NCBI GenBank assembly: GCA_039814575.1
Contig: JBCCAY010000002.1
Coordinates: 124,001-188,000 of the forward strand
Reading direction: 5' to 3'
Length of the DNA: 64,000 nucleotides
Source of the DNA: MED-G105 sp039814575
GTDB lineage: Bacteria; Pseudomonadota; Alphaproteobacteria; Caulobacterales; Parvularculaceae
Under the pieces are notes generated by a model. It searched no databases, was not told where the DNA came from, and saw only the letters and a list, made by a program, of their open reading frames with translations. Positions 16,807 to 25,779 of this stretch are shown piece by piece (positions within the stretch are counted from its first letter, which is position 1; each line of letters opens with the position of its first letter). Both the position numbers and the translations under genes were made by a program.

Positions 16807-18000
16807 ATGGCGGGCTACAAAACCTTGAATGATATCGACGTCGCCGGAAAACGTGTTTTCGTCCGCGTCGATTTCAATGTGCCGATGAAAGACGGCGTCG
16901 TTACGGACGCGACGCGGATCGATCGCGCGGCGCCGACGATCAACGCTCTGCGGGAGGCCGGCGCTAAAGTGCTGCTCCTGTCGCATTTTGGTCGGCCGAA
17001 AGGCGCGCGCGCGCCGGAGATGTCTTTAGCGCCCGTCGCGCCCGCTGCCGCTGAGCGGCTTGGCGTCGACATCGCCTTCGCTGAAGATTGTATTGGTCCA
17101 GCGGCTGAGACCGTCGCCGCCAGTTTAGAAAACGGCGGCGTCGCGCTTCTGGAGAATACGCGCTTTCATCCGGGTGAAGAGAAAAACGACCCCGAATTTG
17201 CAAAAGCCTTGGCCGAGATCGGCGACATCTTCGTCAATGACGCTTTCTCGGCGGCGCACCGCGCTCATGCGTCGACCGAAGCAATCGCGCGGCTGTTGCC
17301 GTCCGCGGCGGGCAAAGCCATGGAGCGCGAGCTTGACTATCTCGCCGCTGGTCTCACTGAGCCGAAGCGACCGCTTTTATGCGTTGTCGGCGGCGCCAAA
17401 GTGTCGACGAAAATTCCGCTGCTCTTGAACCTCGTTGGCAAGGCCGACGTGCTTGTCGTTGGCGGCGGCATGGCGAATACATTTTTGTTCGCCAAAGGCG
17501 TCTCGGTCGGAAAGTCCTTATGCGAACCGGACCTCGCCGATACGGCGCGCGAAATTATGGACCAAGCGGAGAAATCGGGCTGCGAAATCCTTCTTCCCGA
17601 TGACGCTGTTGTTGCGCGCGAGTTCAAAGAAGGCGCGGCGAGCGAAGTCGTGGCGGTGGACGCCGTCGGCGCCGATCAAATGATTTTAGATCTAGGGCCT
17701 GCCTCGGTCGATAAGATCGCTGATCGGATTGAGGGCGCTGAGACGCTCGTCTGGAACGGTCCGCTTGGCGCGTTTGAAATCCCGCCTTTCGATACAGCGA
17801 CGGTGGAAGCGGCGCGCTTCGCCGGCCGCCAAGCAAAGAACGGCGCCCTGACGGCCGTCGCCGGCGGCGGCGATACGGTGGCCGCGCTCAATCACGCCGG
17901 CGCCGCGGATGATTTTACCTATGTGTCGACAGCGGGCGGCGCATTTTTGGAATGGCTTGAAGGCAAGGTCTTGCCTGGGGTGGAGGCGTTGACGGCCTGA
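16807..18000 (+). CDS. pgk: Phosphoglycerate kinase
   Basis: The 397-residue monomeric kinase makes ATP from 1,3-bisphosphoglycerate. RVDFNVPMK near the N-terminus, LSHFGRPKG, the substrate-binding NDAFSAAHRAHAS, CVVGGAKVSTKI and VVAGGGDTVAAL mark the two lobes. GGGGAGGGGC precedes the ATG. It lies 27 bases after gap and 46 bases before the aldolase gene, within one operon. Confidence 0.96.
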   Translation: MAGYKTLNDIDVAGKRVFVRVDFNVPMKDGVVTDATRIDRAAPTINALREAGAKVLLLSHFGRPKGARAPEMSLAPVAPAAAERLGVDIAFAEDCIGPAAETVAASLENGGVALLENTRFHPGEEKNDPEFAKALAEIGDIFVNDAFSAAHRAHASTEAIARLLPSAAGKAMERELDYLAAGLTEPKRPLLCVVGGAKVSTKIPLLLNLVGKADVLVVGGGMANTFLFAKGVSVGKSLCEPDLADTAREIMDQAEKSGCEILLPDDAVVAREFKEGAASEVVAVDAVGADQMILDLGPASVDKIADRIEGAETLVWNGPLGAFEIPPFDTATVEAARFAGRQAKNGALTAVAGGGDTVAALNHAGAADDFTYVSTAGGAFLEWLEGKVLPGVEALTA

Positions 18001-18046
18001 AGGTGCGCGCAAACGGGGCGCCTAGCGAATTATTGGGAGAATGAAG

Positions 18047-19084
18047 ATGGATCTTGAAGCGTTAAACAAAGTGGCGACGGCGATTGTCGCGCCCGGCAAA
18101 GGCATTCTGGCGGCCGACGAATCCACGGGCACGATCAAAAAGCGGTTCGATACCATTGATGTGGAATCGACGGAAACCAATCGCCGTGATTATCGCGAAC
18201 TGTTGTTCCGTACGGAGACGGCGATGCGGGAAAATATTTCCGGCGTCATCCTGTTCGATGAAACCATCAGGCAAAACGCCGCCGACGGTACGCCGCTCGT
18301 CAAACTGATCCAAGACGCGGGCTCCATTCCTGGCATTAAAGTCGACAAAGGCGCGAAAGCGCTCGCTGGCGCGCCGGGTGAAACCGTCACCGAGGGGCTC
18401 GACGGTCTGCGCGAGCGGCTTAAAGAGTATTACGACCTCGGTGCGCGCTTCGCCAAATGGCGCGCGGTCATCGATATCGGCCGGGAAGGCGATGAGACGG
18501 TTCCGTCCGGTTACTGCATTTCGACGAACGCCCATGCGCTCGCCCGGTATGCCGCGCTGTGCCAAGAGGCGAACATCGTGCCGATCGTTGAGCCGGAAGT
18601 TCTTATGGACGGCGACCATGACATCGGCCGCTGCTATGACGTGACCGAGTTCACGCTGAAGTCTCTGTTCGATGAACTCTACGCCCAAGACGTGGAGCTT
18701 GAAGGAACCATCCTTAAGCCGAACATGGTGATCGCCGGCAAAAAGTGTCCGACCCAAGCGAGCGTCGAAGAAGTCGCTGAGATGACCGTGAAGTGTTTCC
18801 GTTCGGCGGTGCCGGCCGGCCTTCCGGGCATTGTCTTCCTCTCCGGCGGACAATCCGACGAAGAAGCGACGGCCCATCTAAACGCTATGAACGCTGGGTA
18901 TGCGGATAAAATGCCTTGGGGCGTGTCCTTCTCTTACGGTCGTGCGTTGCAAGCCTCGACGCTCAAAGCCTGGAGCGGCGACGCGGCGAACGTGCCGGCG
19001 GCGCAAGCCGCTTTCGCGCATCGGGCGAAGATGAACGGTCTCGCCCAACTCGGCCGTTGGAACACGTCGTTAGAAGCGGCCTAG
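18047..19084 (+). CDS. Fructose-bisphosphate aldolase, class I
   Basis: This Schiff-base aldolase has 345 residues. Markers are APGKGILAADESTGTI (15-30), FAKWRAVIDIG with the second lysine (138), PIVEPEVL, the Schiff-base lysine 224 in GTILKPNM, and WGVSFSYGRALQ. It belongs to the animal-like class I family, not the zinc-dependent class II enzyme common in this operon position in other bacteria. ATG at 18047 has GGGAG seven bases upstream; the ATG at 18041 is too close to it. A hairpin follows the stop and closes the operon. Confidence 0.95.
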   Translation: MDLEALNKVATAIVAPGKGILAADESTGTIKKRFDTIDVESTETNRRDYRELLFRTETAMRENISGVILFDETIRQNAADGTPLVKLIQDAGSIPGIKVDKGAKALAGAPGETVTEGLDGLRERLKEYYDLGARFAKWRAVIDIGREGDETVPSGYCISTNAHALARYAALCQEANIVPIVEPEVLMDGDHDIGRCYDVTEFTLKSLFDELYAQDVELEGTILKPNMVIAGKKCPTQASVEEVAEMTVKCFRSAVPAGLPGIVFLSGGQSDEEATAHLNAMNAGYADKMPWGVSFSYGRALQASTLKAWSGDAANVPAAQAAFAHRAKMNGLAQLGRWNTSLEAA

Positions 19085-19104
19085 GACGCTCGATCCTTAT
19101 CGTG

Positions 19105-19128
19105 GCGGCGCGCACTTTTTCGCGCCGC
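19105..19128 (+). terminator. Hairpin terminator after the aldolase gene
   Basis: An 8-bp all-GC stem (GCGGCGCG with CGCGCCGC) has a loop containing TTTTT, 21 bases after the stop. The absence of a downstream T-run weakens it as an intrinsic terminator. Confidence 0.6.
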
Positions 19129-19150
19129 TGCCGCCGCCGTTCTCAGAGTT

Positions 19151-19284
19151 GACGTCGTAACACGACGCTGCATGGTCGTCCCACGACGAAACCTGCGGCG
19201 GTCAGGCTTGCTTGGCGGGAACTCTTCGCGCCGACCTGCCTCAAGGGTCATGTGTCAACGTCGATGCAGCGTGGTGTCACGTCG
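19151..19284. repeat. Imperfect inverted repeat in the aldolase-coq4 gap
   Basis: An arm at about 19151-19174 (GACGT, ACACGACGCTGCATGG) is inverted, with mismatches, at 19262-19284 (CGATGCAGCGTGGTGTCACG), about 88 bases apart. The whole 383-base gap (19085-19467) shows no gene. Confidence 0.4.
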
Positions 19285-19467
19285 CTCGCGCCCCTTGACC
19301 GCGACGGACTAAGCGCCAATATTCATTAAAAGTAAACTGACCAGTGTAATTATGGTCGCTGTGCTGCGGTCGTCTTTACGCGTCGGCGTCTGCAGGCGCA
19401 TGCAATCGTGCGACCAATCGCAAAGCAAGCGGTTATGCCGGACCGACATCGATGAGGATGATTGATT

Positions 19468-20451
19468 ATGGCCGACGACCAACCGATCCCTGACCAGTCT
19501 AGTCCTGGCCAATCCAGTCCACACCGACCGAAGGCTGCTGATCCGAACGCATCGACCTGTTGCGGCGCTTCTGCTCCTGACCGGGAGGCGAGTGTCGAAG
19601 ACGAAACCGCCAGCTTTGGCAAAACGGCGGCGTATTCCATCGAAGACGCCGTTTGGATCAATGGGTTCGCCTGTCCTCCGGCGCCAACATTGAGACGGTT
19701 GCACGCCGCCGCATCGGTCATGCGGCTTGTCCGTAACAAAGAAGACACGCGGCAAGTTTTCGAAACGGTGGACGCGCTGGCGGGCAAGGCCGGCCATCGT
19801 CAGTTTAAGCGTTTCACCGACACCCCTTATGGTCGGCGCGTTGCTGCTGAACCGGTGCGCGCCGAAGACATTCTCTCCAATCGCGAGTGGTTGCGCAGCC
19901 TGCCCCCCGGATCGTTCGGGCGCGCTTATCTCGAATTCATGGAAGGCGAAGACCTAACGCCCGAGGGTCTTTTGTCCTCCGCTCTTGAAGCGGGGATCGA
20001 TTTTAGGGCGGAGACGGATTTTCCCGCCTATCAGCGCATATTCCTCCATCAGGCGGTGATGCATGACGTCTTACACGTCTTGAGCGGTTATGGGCGCGAC
20101 GCTCTCGGCGAGTTTTGCAATCTCGCTTTCACGCTTGGTCAGTCCTATAATCGCGGCTTTGATTTGATCATCGCGATAGGGCTCATGGCGCAGAAATTGG
20201 AAGCGCCGCGCGCTCCGTTGATTGCGGCCGTGCGACAGGGACGGCGCATGGGTCGACAGTCCGACTTCGTGTTCGGCTTTGATTTAGAAGAGCTGTTGCC
20301 GAAACCGCTCAGCGTTGTCCGCCGTGAACTAAACATCCTTGAACCAACGATTTACAATGCTGTTCCGCAAGACCTTAAAGATAGGCTTTTGAAGCCGCGC
20401 CGCGACCTCACGCAAACCGAACAAGAAGCTGCGGCGGGGGCGCACGCTTGA
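19468..20451 (+). CDS. COQ4-family ubiquinone biosynthesis protein
   Basis: The protein has 327 residues. Its core carries the metal-binding signature HDVLHVLSGYGRDALGE (His199, Asp200, His203, Glu215), which defines the Coq4 fold. Coq4 proteins act on the C1 position of the ubiquinone ring precursor and scaffold the ubiquinone-making complex. The N-terminal 60 residues are polar and variable. ATG at 19468 is preferred over the in-frame TTG at 19462; GAGG lies upstream. A COQ8-type gene lies 9 kb away, consistent with an aerobic ubiquinone producer. Confidence 0.85.
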   Translation: MADDQPIPDQSSPGQSSPHRPKAADPNASTCCGASAPDREASVEDETASFGKTAAYSIEDAVWINGFACPPAPTLRRLHAAASVMRLVRNKEDTRQVFETVDALAGKAGHRQFKRFTDTPYGRRVAAEPVRAEDILSNREWLRSLPPGSFGRAYLEFMEGEDLTPEGLLSSALEAGIDFRAETDFPAYQRIFLHQAVMHDVLHVLSGYGRDALGEFCNLAFTLGQSYNRGFDLIIAIGLMAQKLEAPRAPLIAAVRQGRRMGRQSDFVFGFDLEELLPKPLSVVRRELNILEPTIYNAVPQDLKDRLLKPRRDLTQTEQEAAAGAHA

Positions 20452-20520
20452 GGCGCAAGCGCTTGGCTGGCGTTCGTTGACTTTACCGTCTTTCACCAAC
20501 CTCCTAACCGCCAACACTTT

Positions 20521-20590
20521 CCAAGCGCTGTTTGCCAAGCGCTGTTTGCCAAGCGCTGTTTGCCAAGCGCTGTTTGCCAAGCGCTGTTTG
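20521..20590 (+). repeat. Perfect tandem repeat, 5 copies of a 14-bp unit
   Basis: The unit CCAAGCGCTGTTTG is repeated five times without a mismatch between coq4 and thiE. The unit length is not a multiple of three, so it is not selected as coding. AGCGCT within it is palindromic. Copy number is likely to vary between strains. Confidence 0.95.
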
Positions 20591-20650
20591 GACGAGGAGG
20601 GGGAAGCGGGCTTATAGTCGTCGGACAATCCCCTCATTGCCCTTGATTGA

Positions 20651-21313
20651 ATGAGTCGTTCGATGGTCGACCCTTGCCGCCTTTATCTTATAACGCCGCC
20701 GATTTTGCCGGATGTCGACGCTTTTGCCGACGCCCTGAAAGCGGCCTTCGCCGGCGGCCCCATCGCCGCGGTGCAATTACGGTTGAAAGCGCCGGACGGC
20801 GGCGCGCCTGCGGCGGACGATGTTAAGCGCGCCGCCGAGCGGCTTGCGCCCATCATTCGAGACGGCGAGGCGCTGTTCATCATAAATGACTATCCAGCGC
20901 TTGCTGAAGCGACCGGCGCGGACGGCGTTCACATCGGCCAATCGGACGCCTCTTATGAAGCAGCGCGCGCCCGGCTCGGTGACGACGCGGTCGTCGGCGT
21001 CACCTGCCATGCGTCGTCCGATTTGGCGATGGCTGCGGGCGCAGCGGGCGCGGACTATGTCGCCTTTGGCGCATTTTTTCCGACGACAACAAAAGACGCG
21101 CCGACGCGCGCGCCGGTCAGCCTAATCGAGGATTGGACGTTCGCGACCAATGTTCCGTGCGTGGCGATTGGCGGGATCACCGTGGAGAACGCGGCTCCAT
21201 TAGTGATGGCCGGCGCCGATTACCTTGCCGTATCGGCGGGCATATGGGCCGCTGCGGACGGGCCGGAAAGGGCCGTCAGCCGATTTCAGCGTCTTTTTAG
21301 CGCGGCTGGATGA
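20651..21313 (+). CDS. thiE: Thiamine-phosphate synthase (ThiE-type)
   Basis: This TIM-barrel enzyme joins the thiazole and pyrimidine phosphates to make thiamine phosphate. It has 220 residues. Signatures are AVQLRLK, ALFIINDYPALAEATGADGVHIGQSD, DYVAFGAFFPTTTKD with the phosphate-binding Thr run, and VAIGGITVENA. Two starts (20651 and 20663) are close together. No TPP riboswitch consensus was seen in the 60 bases before it. It is separated from coq4 by the 14-bp tandem repeat and is probably monocistronic. The product feeds the ThDP used by transketolase. Confidence 0.9.
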   Translation: MSRSMVDPCRLYLITPPILPDVDAFADALKAAFAGGPIAAVQLRLKAPDGGAPAADDVKRAAERLAPIIRDGEALFIINDYPALAEATGADGVHIGQSDASYEAARARLGDDAVVGVTCHASSDLAMAAGAAGADYVAFGAFFPTTTKDAPTRAPVSLIEDWTFATNVPCVAIGGITVENAAPLVMAGADYLAVSAGIWAAADGPERAVSRFQRLFSAAG

Positions 21314-21510
21314 GCCAATAATTGGGCCGCGGGCGCTGGAAGCCCCTGGTTTTCATCTTGGTTAAGTCATTTGGCATAATACCTGCTCCTAGTGTGTTCA
21401 TAGATGGGTCTTAAGCGCGCCGGCGTGCGCTGCGGGCTCAGTCTTCGATCGCGTATCGGCGATTTGTGTCGCGACGCGTTTTGTTTCGGCGCTTTAAGGA
21501 GCCCGCCTCG

Positions 21511-22851
21511 ATGACGTCAGCGTCAACAGCCAATTCTTCAGGGGACGCGCCTTTGCAGGGGGAAGCGCCTGGCGCTAACAGCTCCGGCTCGTCCGAAGTC
21601 GCCGCCGAGAACGACGCGACCGCTGCGGCCTCGCATGGTTCTAAGCTGTCGTTCTTGTCCGCTTTAATCGACGGGTCTAACCGCCGCCGCCTCGCGGCGG
21701 CCGGTGTCTGCCTGCTTGGCGTTGCGACGATCGCCTTCACGATCGCGGGCGAGCGGCGCGTGTCGAAAATCGCGCTAACCACAAGAACCGCCGTTGACGC
21801 GCCTTACGCGGGGGCCGCACCCGGCCTCGCGGCGGCCCCTGCCGACCCCGCGGTCATTGTCGATTCCCTTGCTGAGGAAACTGCCGATTCGCCCGCATCC
21901 GAAGCGTTGCTCGCAGAAGGGGCGACCACGTCGCTCGAGCCTGCATTGGAGCGTTTAAAGGCGGGAGAATATGAAAAGGCGCGCTGGCTCGCTGAACCGG
22001 TGGCGAATTCTGGTGATCCCGCGGCCCAGCATCTTGTCGGCTATCTCTATGAAACCGGCCTCGGCGGTCTCATGGATGTGCGCCGAGCGGAGAGCTTTTA
22101 TAGACGCAGCGCCCAAGCCGGCAATATCGACGCGCAAGTTTCGCTTGGCATCCTTTATCTTGAGGGTGTCGATGGAGACGCGAAGCCGGAATTGGCGGTA
22201 AAATGGTTCCGGCGCGCAGCCGAAGCGGGCGACGCCCGCGCCATCGCGCGTCTTGGCGCTCTTTATACGAATGGAATTGGCGTACAGCAAGACCGGATCG
22301 CCGGGCGTTCTTTGTTTGAGCAAGCTGCAGCGGCTGGCGACGCCGACGCTTTATTTGTTCTTGGCATCGCCGCCATGAACGGCGATGGCGTACCGCAAGA
22401 CTTCCAATACGCCCGTCAACGTCTCGAAGCGGCAAGCGCTGCGGGACATGTGGAGGCCGCTTATAATCTCGCCGTTCTTTATCGCTCTGAAGCGCTTGGT
22501 CGGCCGGATATTAAGAAGGCGGCGATTATTATGAACGCCGCCGCGGAGGCGGGTTACGCCCCGGCGATGACCGCCATGGGGCTCTACGCGCACCGCGGTG
22601 AAGCGGAAGGCGCGGCCGCGGACTGGTTCGAAAAGGCGAATGCCGCCGGTGATTTGCAAGGGCGCTTTTTCTACGCCGTGGCGCTCGCCCAAGGCGATGG
22701 ACGAGAGAAGGACGCGGTTCGCGCCAAAGCGATCGCCGAAAGCGTTCTCAATGACAAAAACGCCGATGGTGAACTCAAAGGAAACGTCCGCCGTTTCTTG
22801 CAGTCCCTCGCAGACGGCAAGCCGACAAAGATCGGCGGCTTAAGGGAGTAG
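21511..22851 (+). CDS. Sel1-like repeat protein with one membrane anchor
   Basis: The 446-residue protein has a Ser/Ala-rich cytoplasmic leader of about 45 residues and a single hydrophobic segment (LAAAGVCLLGVATIAFTIAG, about 61-80). A linker and at least six Sel1-type helical repeats follow (patterns such as HLVGYLYETGLGG, SLGILYLEGVDGD, RLGALYTNGIGV, VLGIAAMNGDGV). This is a periplasmic protein-interaction scaffold. Sel1 proteins in relatives organise envelope or polar complexes, such as the repeats in PodJ. AAGGAG stands nine bases before the ATG at 21511; the earlier GTG at 21466 is less likely. Confidence 0.8.
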   Translation: MTSASTANSSGDAPLQGEAPGANSSGSSEVAAENDATAAASHGSKLSFLSALIDGSNRRRLAAAGVCLLGVATIAFTIAGERRVSKIALTTRTAVDAPYAGAAPGLAAAPADPAVIVDSLAEETADSPASEALLAEGATTSLEPALERLKAGEYEKARWLAEPVANSGDPAAQHLVGYLYETGLGGLMDVRRAESFYRRSAQAGNIDAQVSLGILYLEGVDGDAKPELAVKWFRRAAEAGDARAIARLGALYTNGIGVQQDRIAGRSLFEQAAAAGDADALFVLGIAAMNGDGVPQDFQYARQRLEAASAAGHVEAAYNLAVLYRSEALGRPDIKKAAIIMNAAAEAGYAPAMTAMGLYAHRGEAEGAAADWFEKANAAGDLQGRFFYAVALAQGDGREKDAVRAKAIAESVLNDKNADGELKGNVRRFLQSLADGKPTKIGGLRE

Positions 22852-23010
22852 CGCGCCGCGTATGGCGCCTCTTCCGATTCATCACTGCCGCATAATAGTA
22901 TGTACAAAGAGGATATATGCACCGCGCAATGAATAAAGTTTGAGCATCTCGCTTGAACATTAAGATTCTGCGCCCATCTCCTAAGCATTAGCAAAAATGG
23001 AGAGAGACGT

Positions 23011-24222
23011 ATGCGCGGATTGTTGCACAAAGCCGGAGCTGGCGTTTGGCGTGTGGCGTTGAGAGTGTTGCGGGCGATTGGGGTTGGCGGAAAGTCCGCC
23101 CGGACGGTGAAAAAATCGGGCGCGGGGTTCGCCGCGAAGAAAAAGACTGAGGCTGCCGCAGGGCCCCATGGCGCGGCTGAACGCGCTCCGCCCCAGCCGC
23201 GCGGGGTTTTGTTCAAGCGTTTAGCGCGGCCCGAGCTTGTGGAGCGCACCGCCGCGGAACTAACGCTAGAGCAAGCGCAAACCTTCGCCGCCCAGTCGAC
23301 GCCGTTTTATGTAGATCCGTTCGCGCTCTTCCCGCGGACGGATTTCTTTTATGAGGAGGTGGAAGAAGAGTACTTAAAAAGCGTGCTCGCAAAAACGAAG
23401 GACGCTGCGGACGCGAATTTCTTGTCGATCATGGGGCGCTTTCGCCGGGCTTTGAACGATAATACGCGGCGCTTGTTTCTTATCTATGCGCCGCTGCTCG
23501 CGATTCTCGTCATTGTCGCCGAACGGTTATCGTCGCCGCGATTGGCGGCGGTCTTCGCACCCGCGGTGGCGAATGCAGGCGTCCGTGGGAGCCTCGCCCC
23601 GCTTGTTCTGGCCGATTGTTTTTTTATCGGCCTTGGCGTTTTGGTGCTGCTTCTAATTTATCACTGGCCGTACAAAGTGACCCAGCAGCAAAATCTTTTG
23701 GGACTCGACAATTACATCACGTCGAAATTCAGCCGCATCAATCACAATTTCCAAGTCGCTAAGCGCAAAGCCATGAATGTCGAGCGCGGTCGGCGCATGC
23801 CTGAGGCCGACCAATTGAAGCAAGAAGCGGGAGACTGGACCGTCGCTTACCACTGGCTCGCCATGCGCTTATTGCTCTGTGAGCTGACGGTGCGTAATGT
23901 GGTGTATCAGATTAAGCGCAATACCGCGCTTTATGATTTGACGGGCGTTCTCATCGCCGGCGCGGCGGCGATCGCGCTCGTCTCGCACTGGTCGGACGCG
24001 CGGCCGAGTTTTCTCATTGAAGCCGCTGGGAGCGCCGCCGTTTTTATCGGCCTTGCTTATTTCTCGATTATGTCCGCGGCGAGCCGCGATATGCTCGCAG
24101 TTCTGCAGCCAAAGGAGTGGAATCGCTTCCACAGGCTGACGCTTGACGAAACCGTTCGCGACCATGTGGGCGAGGACAAAGTCCAGATCGTCACCTTCCG
24201 CGACCGCAATCGTTTCGAATGA
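23011..24222 (+). CDS. Multi-pass membrane protein of unknown function
   Basis: The 403-residue protein has a basic Ala/Lys-rich N-terminus and a FALFPRTDFFYEEVEEEYL segment. Two membrane pairs follow: LFLIYAPLLAILVIVAERL and LADCFFIGLGVLVLLLIYH, then VLIAGAAAIALVSHW and AAVFIGLAYFSIMS. A large charged cytoplasmic loop of about 90 residues separates the pairs. GGAGAG precedes the ATG. No family is recognised. No neighbour gives a functional hint, since the Sel1 gene and the serine hydrolase each appear to have their own spacer. Confidence 0.7.
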   Translation: MRGLLHKAGAGVWRVALRVLRAIGVGGKSARTVKKSGAGFAAKKKTEAAAGPHGAAERAPPQPRGVLFKRLARPELVERTAAELTLEQAQTFAAQSTPFYVDPFALFPRTDFFYEEVEEEYLKSVLAKTKDAADANFLSIMGRFRRALNDNTRRLFLIYAPLLAILVIVAERLSSPRLAAVFAPAVANAGVRGSLAPLVLADCFFIGLGVLVLLLIYHWPYKVTQQQNLLGLDNYITSKFSRINHNFQVAKRKAMNVERGRRMPEADQLKQEAGDWTVAYHWLAMRLLLCELTVRNVVYQIKRNTALYDLTGVLIAGAAAIALVSHWSDARPSFLIEAAGSAAVFIGLAYFSIMSAASRDMLAVLQPKEWNRFHRLTLDETVRDHVGEDKVQIVTFRDRNRFE

Positions 24223-24384
24223 CAAGGGTCGTTTCATTTCGAAGGTCTTGGGTTGCTGCCATGGAGCGCGCTGCGAAGCCGTGAAATTATGCGACCTCAA
24301 AATTGCTCGATCTCTCGCGGTATGGTACCGTTTTCACAAACAACAACGGGTCGCTCGGTCGTCGAGCGGCTCACACCATTTGGG

Positions 24385-25689
24385 ATGAAGCGAATGAACG
24401 ATCATTTTTCACTGTCTGTCGCACGGGCAATGCGCTGTTGTTTGGCGGCCGTCGGTTCGATTGTCGGTTCGATGGCTCTCTTTTCTGGGGCCACATTTGC
24501 CGCTGACTGTCCAAAGCCGGCGTCGCTTAAAGACGGCTGGGACGTCTCTACGCCGGATAAGGTCGGTCTCGATTGCGCAAAACTGCTTGAAGCCGTCGCG
24601 GCGATCGACAGCGGACGGTATGGGCGCGTTAACCTTTTGATCGTCGCGCGCGAGGGAAAGATCGTCTTTGAGAAGTACTGGGACGGACGACAGCCGCCCT
24701 ATGATCCTGGCAACGGCGCTTTTGAAGCCTACAAAGAAACCAGCTTTGACGAGAACACCGTCACGGACATGATGTCGATGACGAAATCCTTGATCGCGAC
24801 GGCCGCGGGCGTTGCTGAAAAACAAGGCCTCATCAGTCATGTCGGCGATTCCGTCGCCTCATACTTGCCGTATGACCCGTTCTATCAAACCGAAGCGGTC
24901 CGCCGCATCACGATCCGGGATATGTTGACGATGTCGGCTGGGCTTAAGTTTGACGAAAACACCTATCCATACGGTCACCCAAAAAACGATCTAACGGCGG
25001 TTTATGGCGCAGTGGCGAAAGACGAGGATGCGCTGCCGATAATTTTTAATCAGCCTGCGGTTAGTCCGCCGGGGGCTGTTTTCAACTATGCGAGCACGCT
25101 TTCCCACTCGACGGGCCGCATCGTTGAGCGCCAGGCCGGCATGCGCTTCGATCGTTATGTACGGGACCATCTGCTCGACCCGTTGGAAATCGGCTCGGTC
25201 TATTGGTCTAACCCGGACTCGGAGACCTATAAATTCTGGGGCGATATTTCGATGCGGCCGCGTGATTTCGCGAAAATCCCGCAATTGCACGTGAATGGCG
25301 GACGCTGGAAGGGCGAGCAAATTATTTCCGAACGTTGGGCGCGCGACGCGCTCCTCGATCATGCCTTTGTGAGCGATGGTCAGGATACGTCCGATAAAAC
25401 CGTGCGCCGATACGGATACTTTTGGTGGACAAAAGAGGTCGCCGGCGACCAACCGGTCAAGCGCTACGCCTATGCAAGCGGGTTTGGCGGCCAGTTCGCC
25501 GCCGCGATCCCGGAACTCGACTTGGTTGTTGTCGGCCTTGCATCGAATTGGCCGGAGGACTGGGATCCTAAAGATGAGGGATATGCGCGAGATGACTATG
25601 CGTTGGATGATGTTGTGCGCGATCGGCCGGTCTGGGGGTACAATATGATCATTGATGAGTTCATTTTGTCCGCCGTTAAGGCGCCTTAA
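24385..25689 (+). CDS. Secreted serine hydrolase, class C beta-lactamase fold
   Basis: The protein has 434 residues and a signal peptide (hydrophobic stretch about 15-38, cleavage near TFAA-D). The SxxK motif is Ser131-Met-Thr-Lys134 (MMSMTKSL), and a tyrosine motif occurs in FNYASTLSH. A long insert and WWTKEVAGD/YASGFGGQFAA near the end resemble 6-aminohexanoate-dimer-hydrolase and esterase relatives more than true beta-lactamases. It probably cleaves esters or amides in the periplasm. Several in-frame starts exist upstream; 24385 or 24394 place the signal peptide correctly. Confidence 0.85.
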   Translation: MKRMNDHFSLSVARAMRCCLAAVGSIVGSMALFSGATFAADCPKPASLKDGWDVSTPDKVGLDCAKLLEAVAAIDSGRYGRVNLLIVAREGKIVFEKYWDGRQPPYDPGNGAFEAYKETSFDENTVTDMMSMTKSLIATAAGVAEKQGLISHVGDSVASYLPYDPFYQTEAVRRITIRDMLTMSAGLKFDENTYPYGHPKNDLTAVYGAVAKDEDALPIIFNQPAVSPPGAVFNYASTLSHSTGRIVERQAGMRFDRYVRDHLLDPLEIGSVYWSNPDSETYKFWGDISMRPRDFAKIPQLHVNGGRWKGEQIISERWARDALLDHAFVSDGQDTSDKTVRRYGYFWWTKEVAGDQPVKRYAYASGFGGQFAAAIPELDLVVVGLASNWPEDWDPKDEGYARDDYALDDVVRDRPVWGYNMIIDEFILSAVKAP

Positions 25690-25779
25690 AGCGACGAATA
25701 AGAGGGCGTGGGGATAAGCGCTTGTTCCTCGCGTCCTCATAAATGTTTTGGTTTCGTTCCGAACGCCCTATCATGGGGC

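Noticed and set aside
15922..16986. 354-codon minus-strand frame opposite gap
   Set aside because: GC-rich shadow of the gap/pgk coding strand, Arg/His-rich, no ribosome site.
18062..18877. 271-codon minus-strand frame opposite the aldolase gene
   Set aside because: Shadow frame of a strongly conserved gene; composition not protein-like.
20521..20590. CRISPR array
   Set aside because: Units are directly adjacent with no spacers and are only 14 bp long; no cas genes are present.
20329..20637. 102-codon minus-strand frame across the 14-bp repeats
   Set aside because: Its repeated peptide comes from slippage DNA whose unit is not a multiple of three; no start signal.
20591..20650. TPP riboswitch before thiE
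   Set aside because: The 60-base leader lacks the CTGAGA-type core and is too short for the fold.
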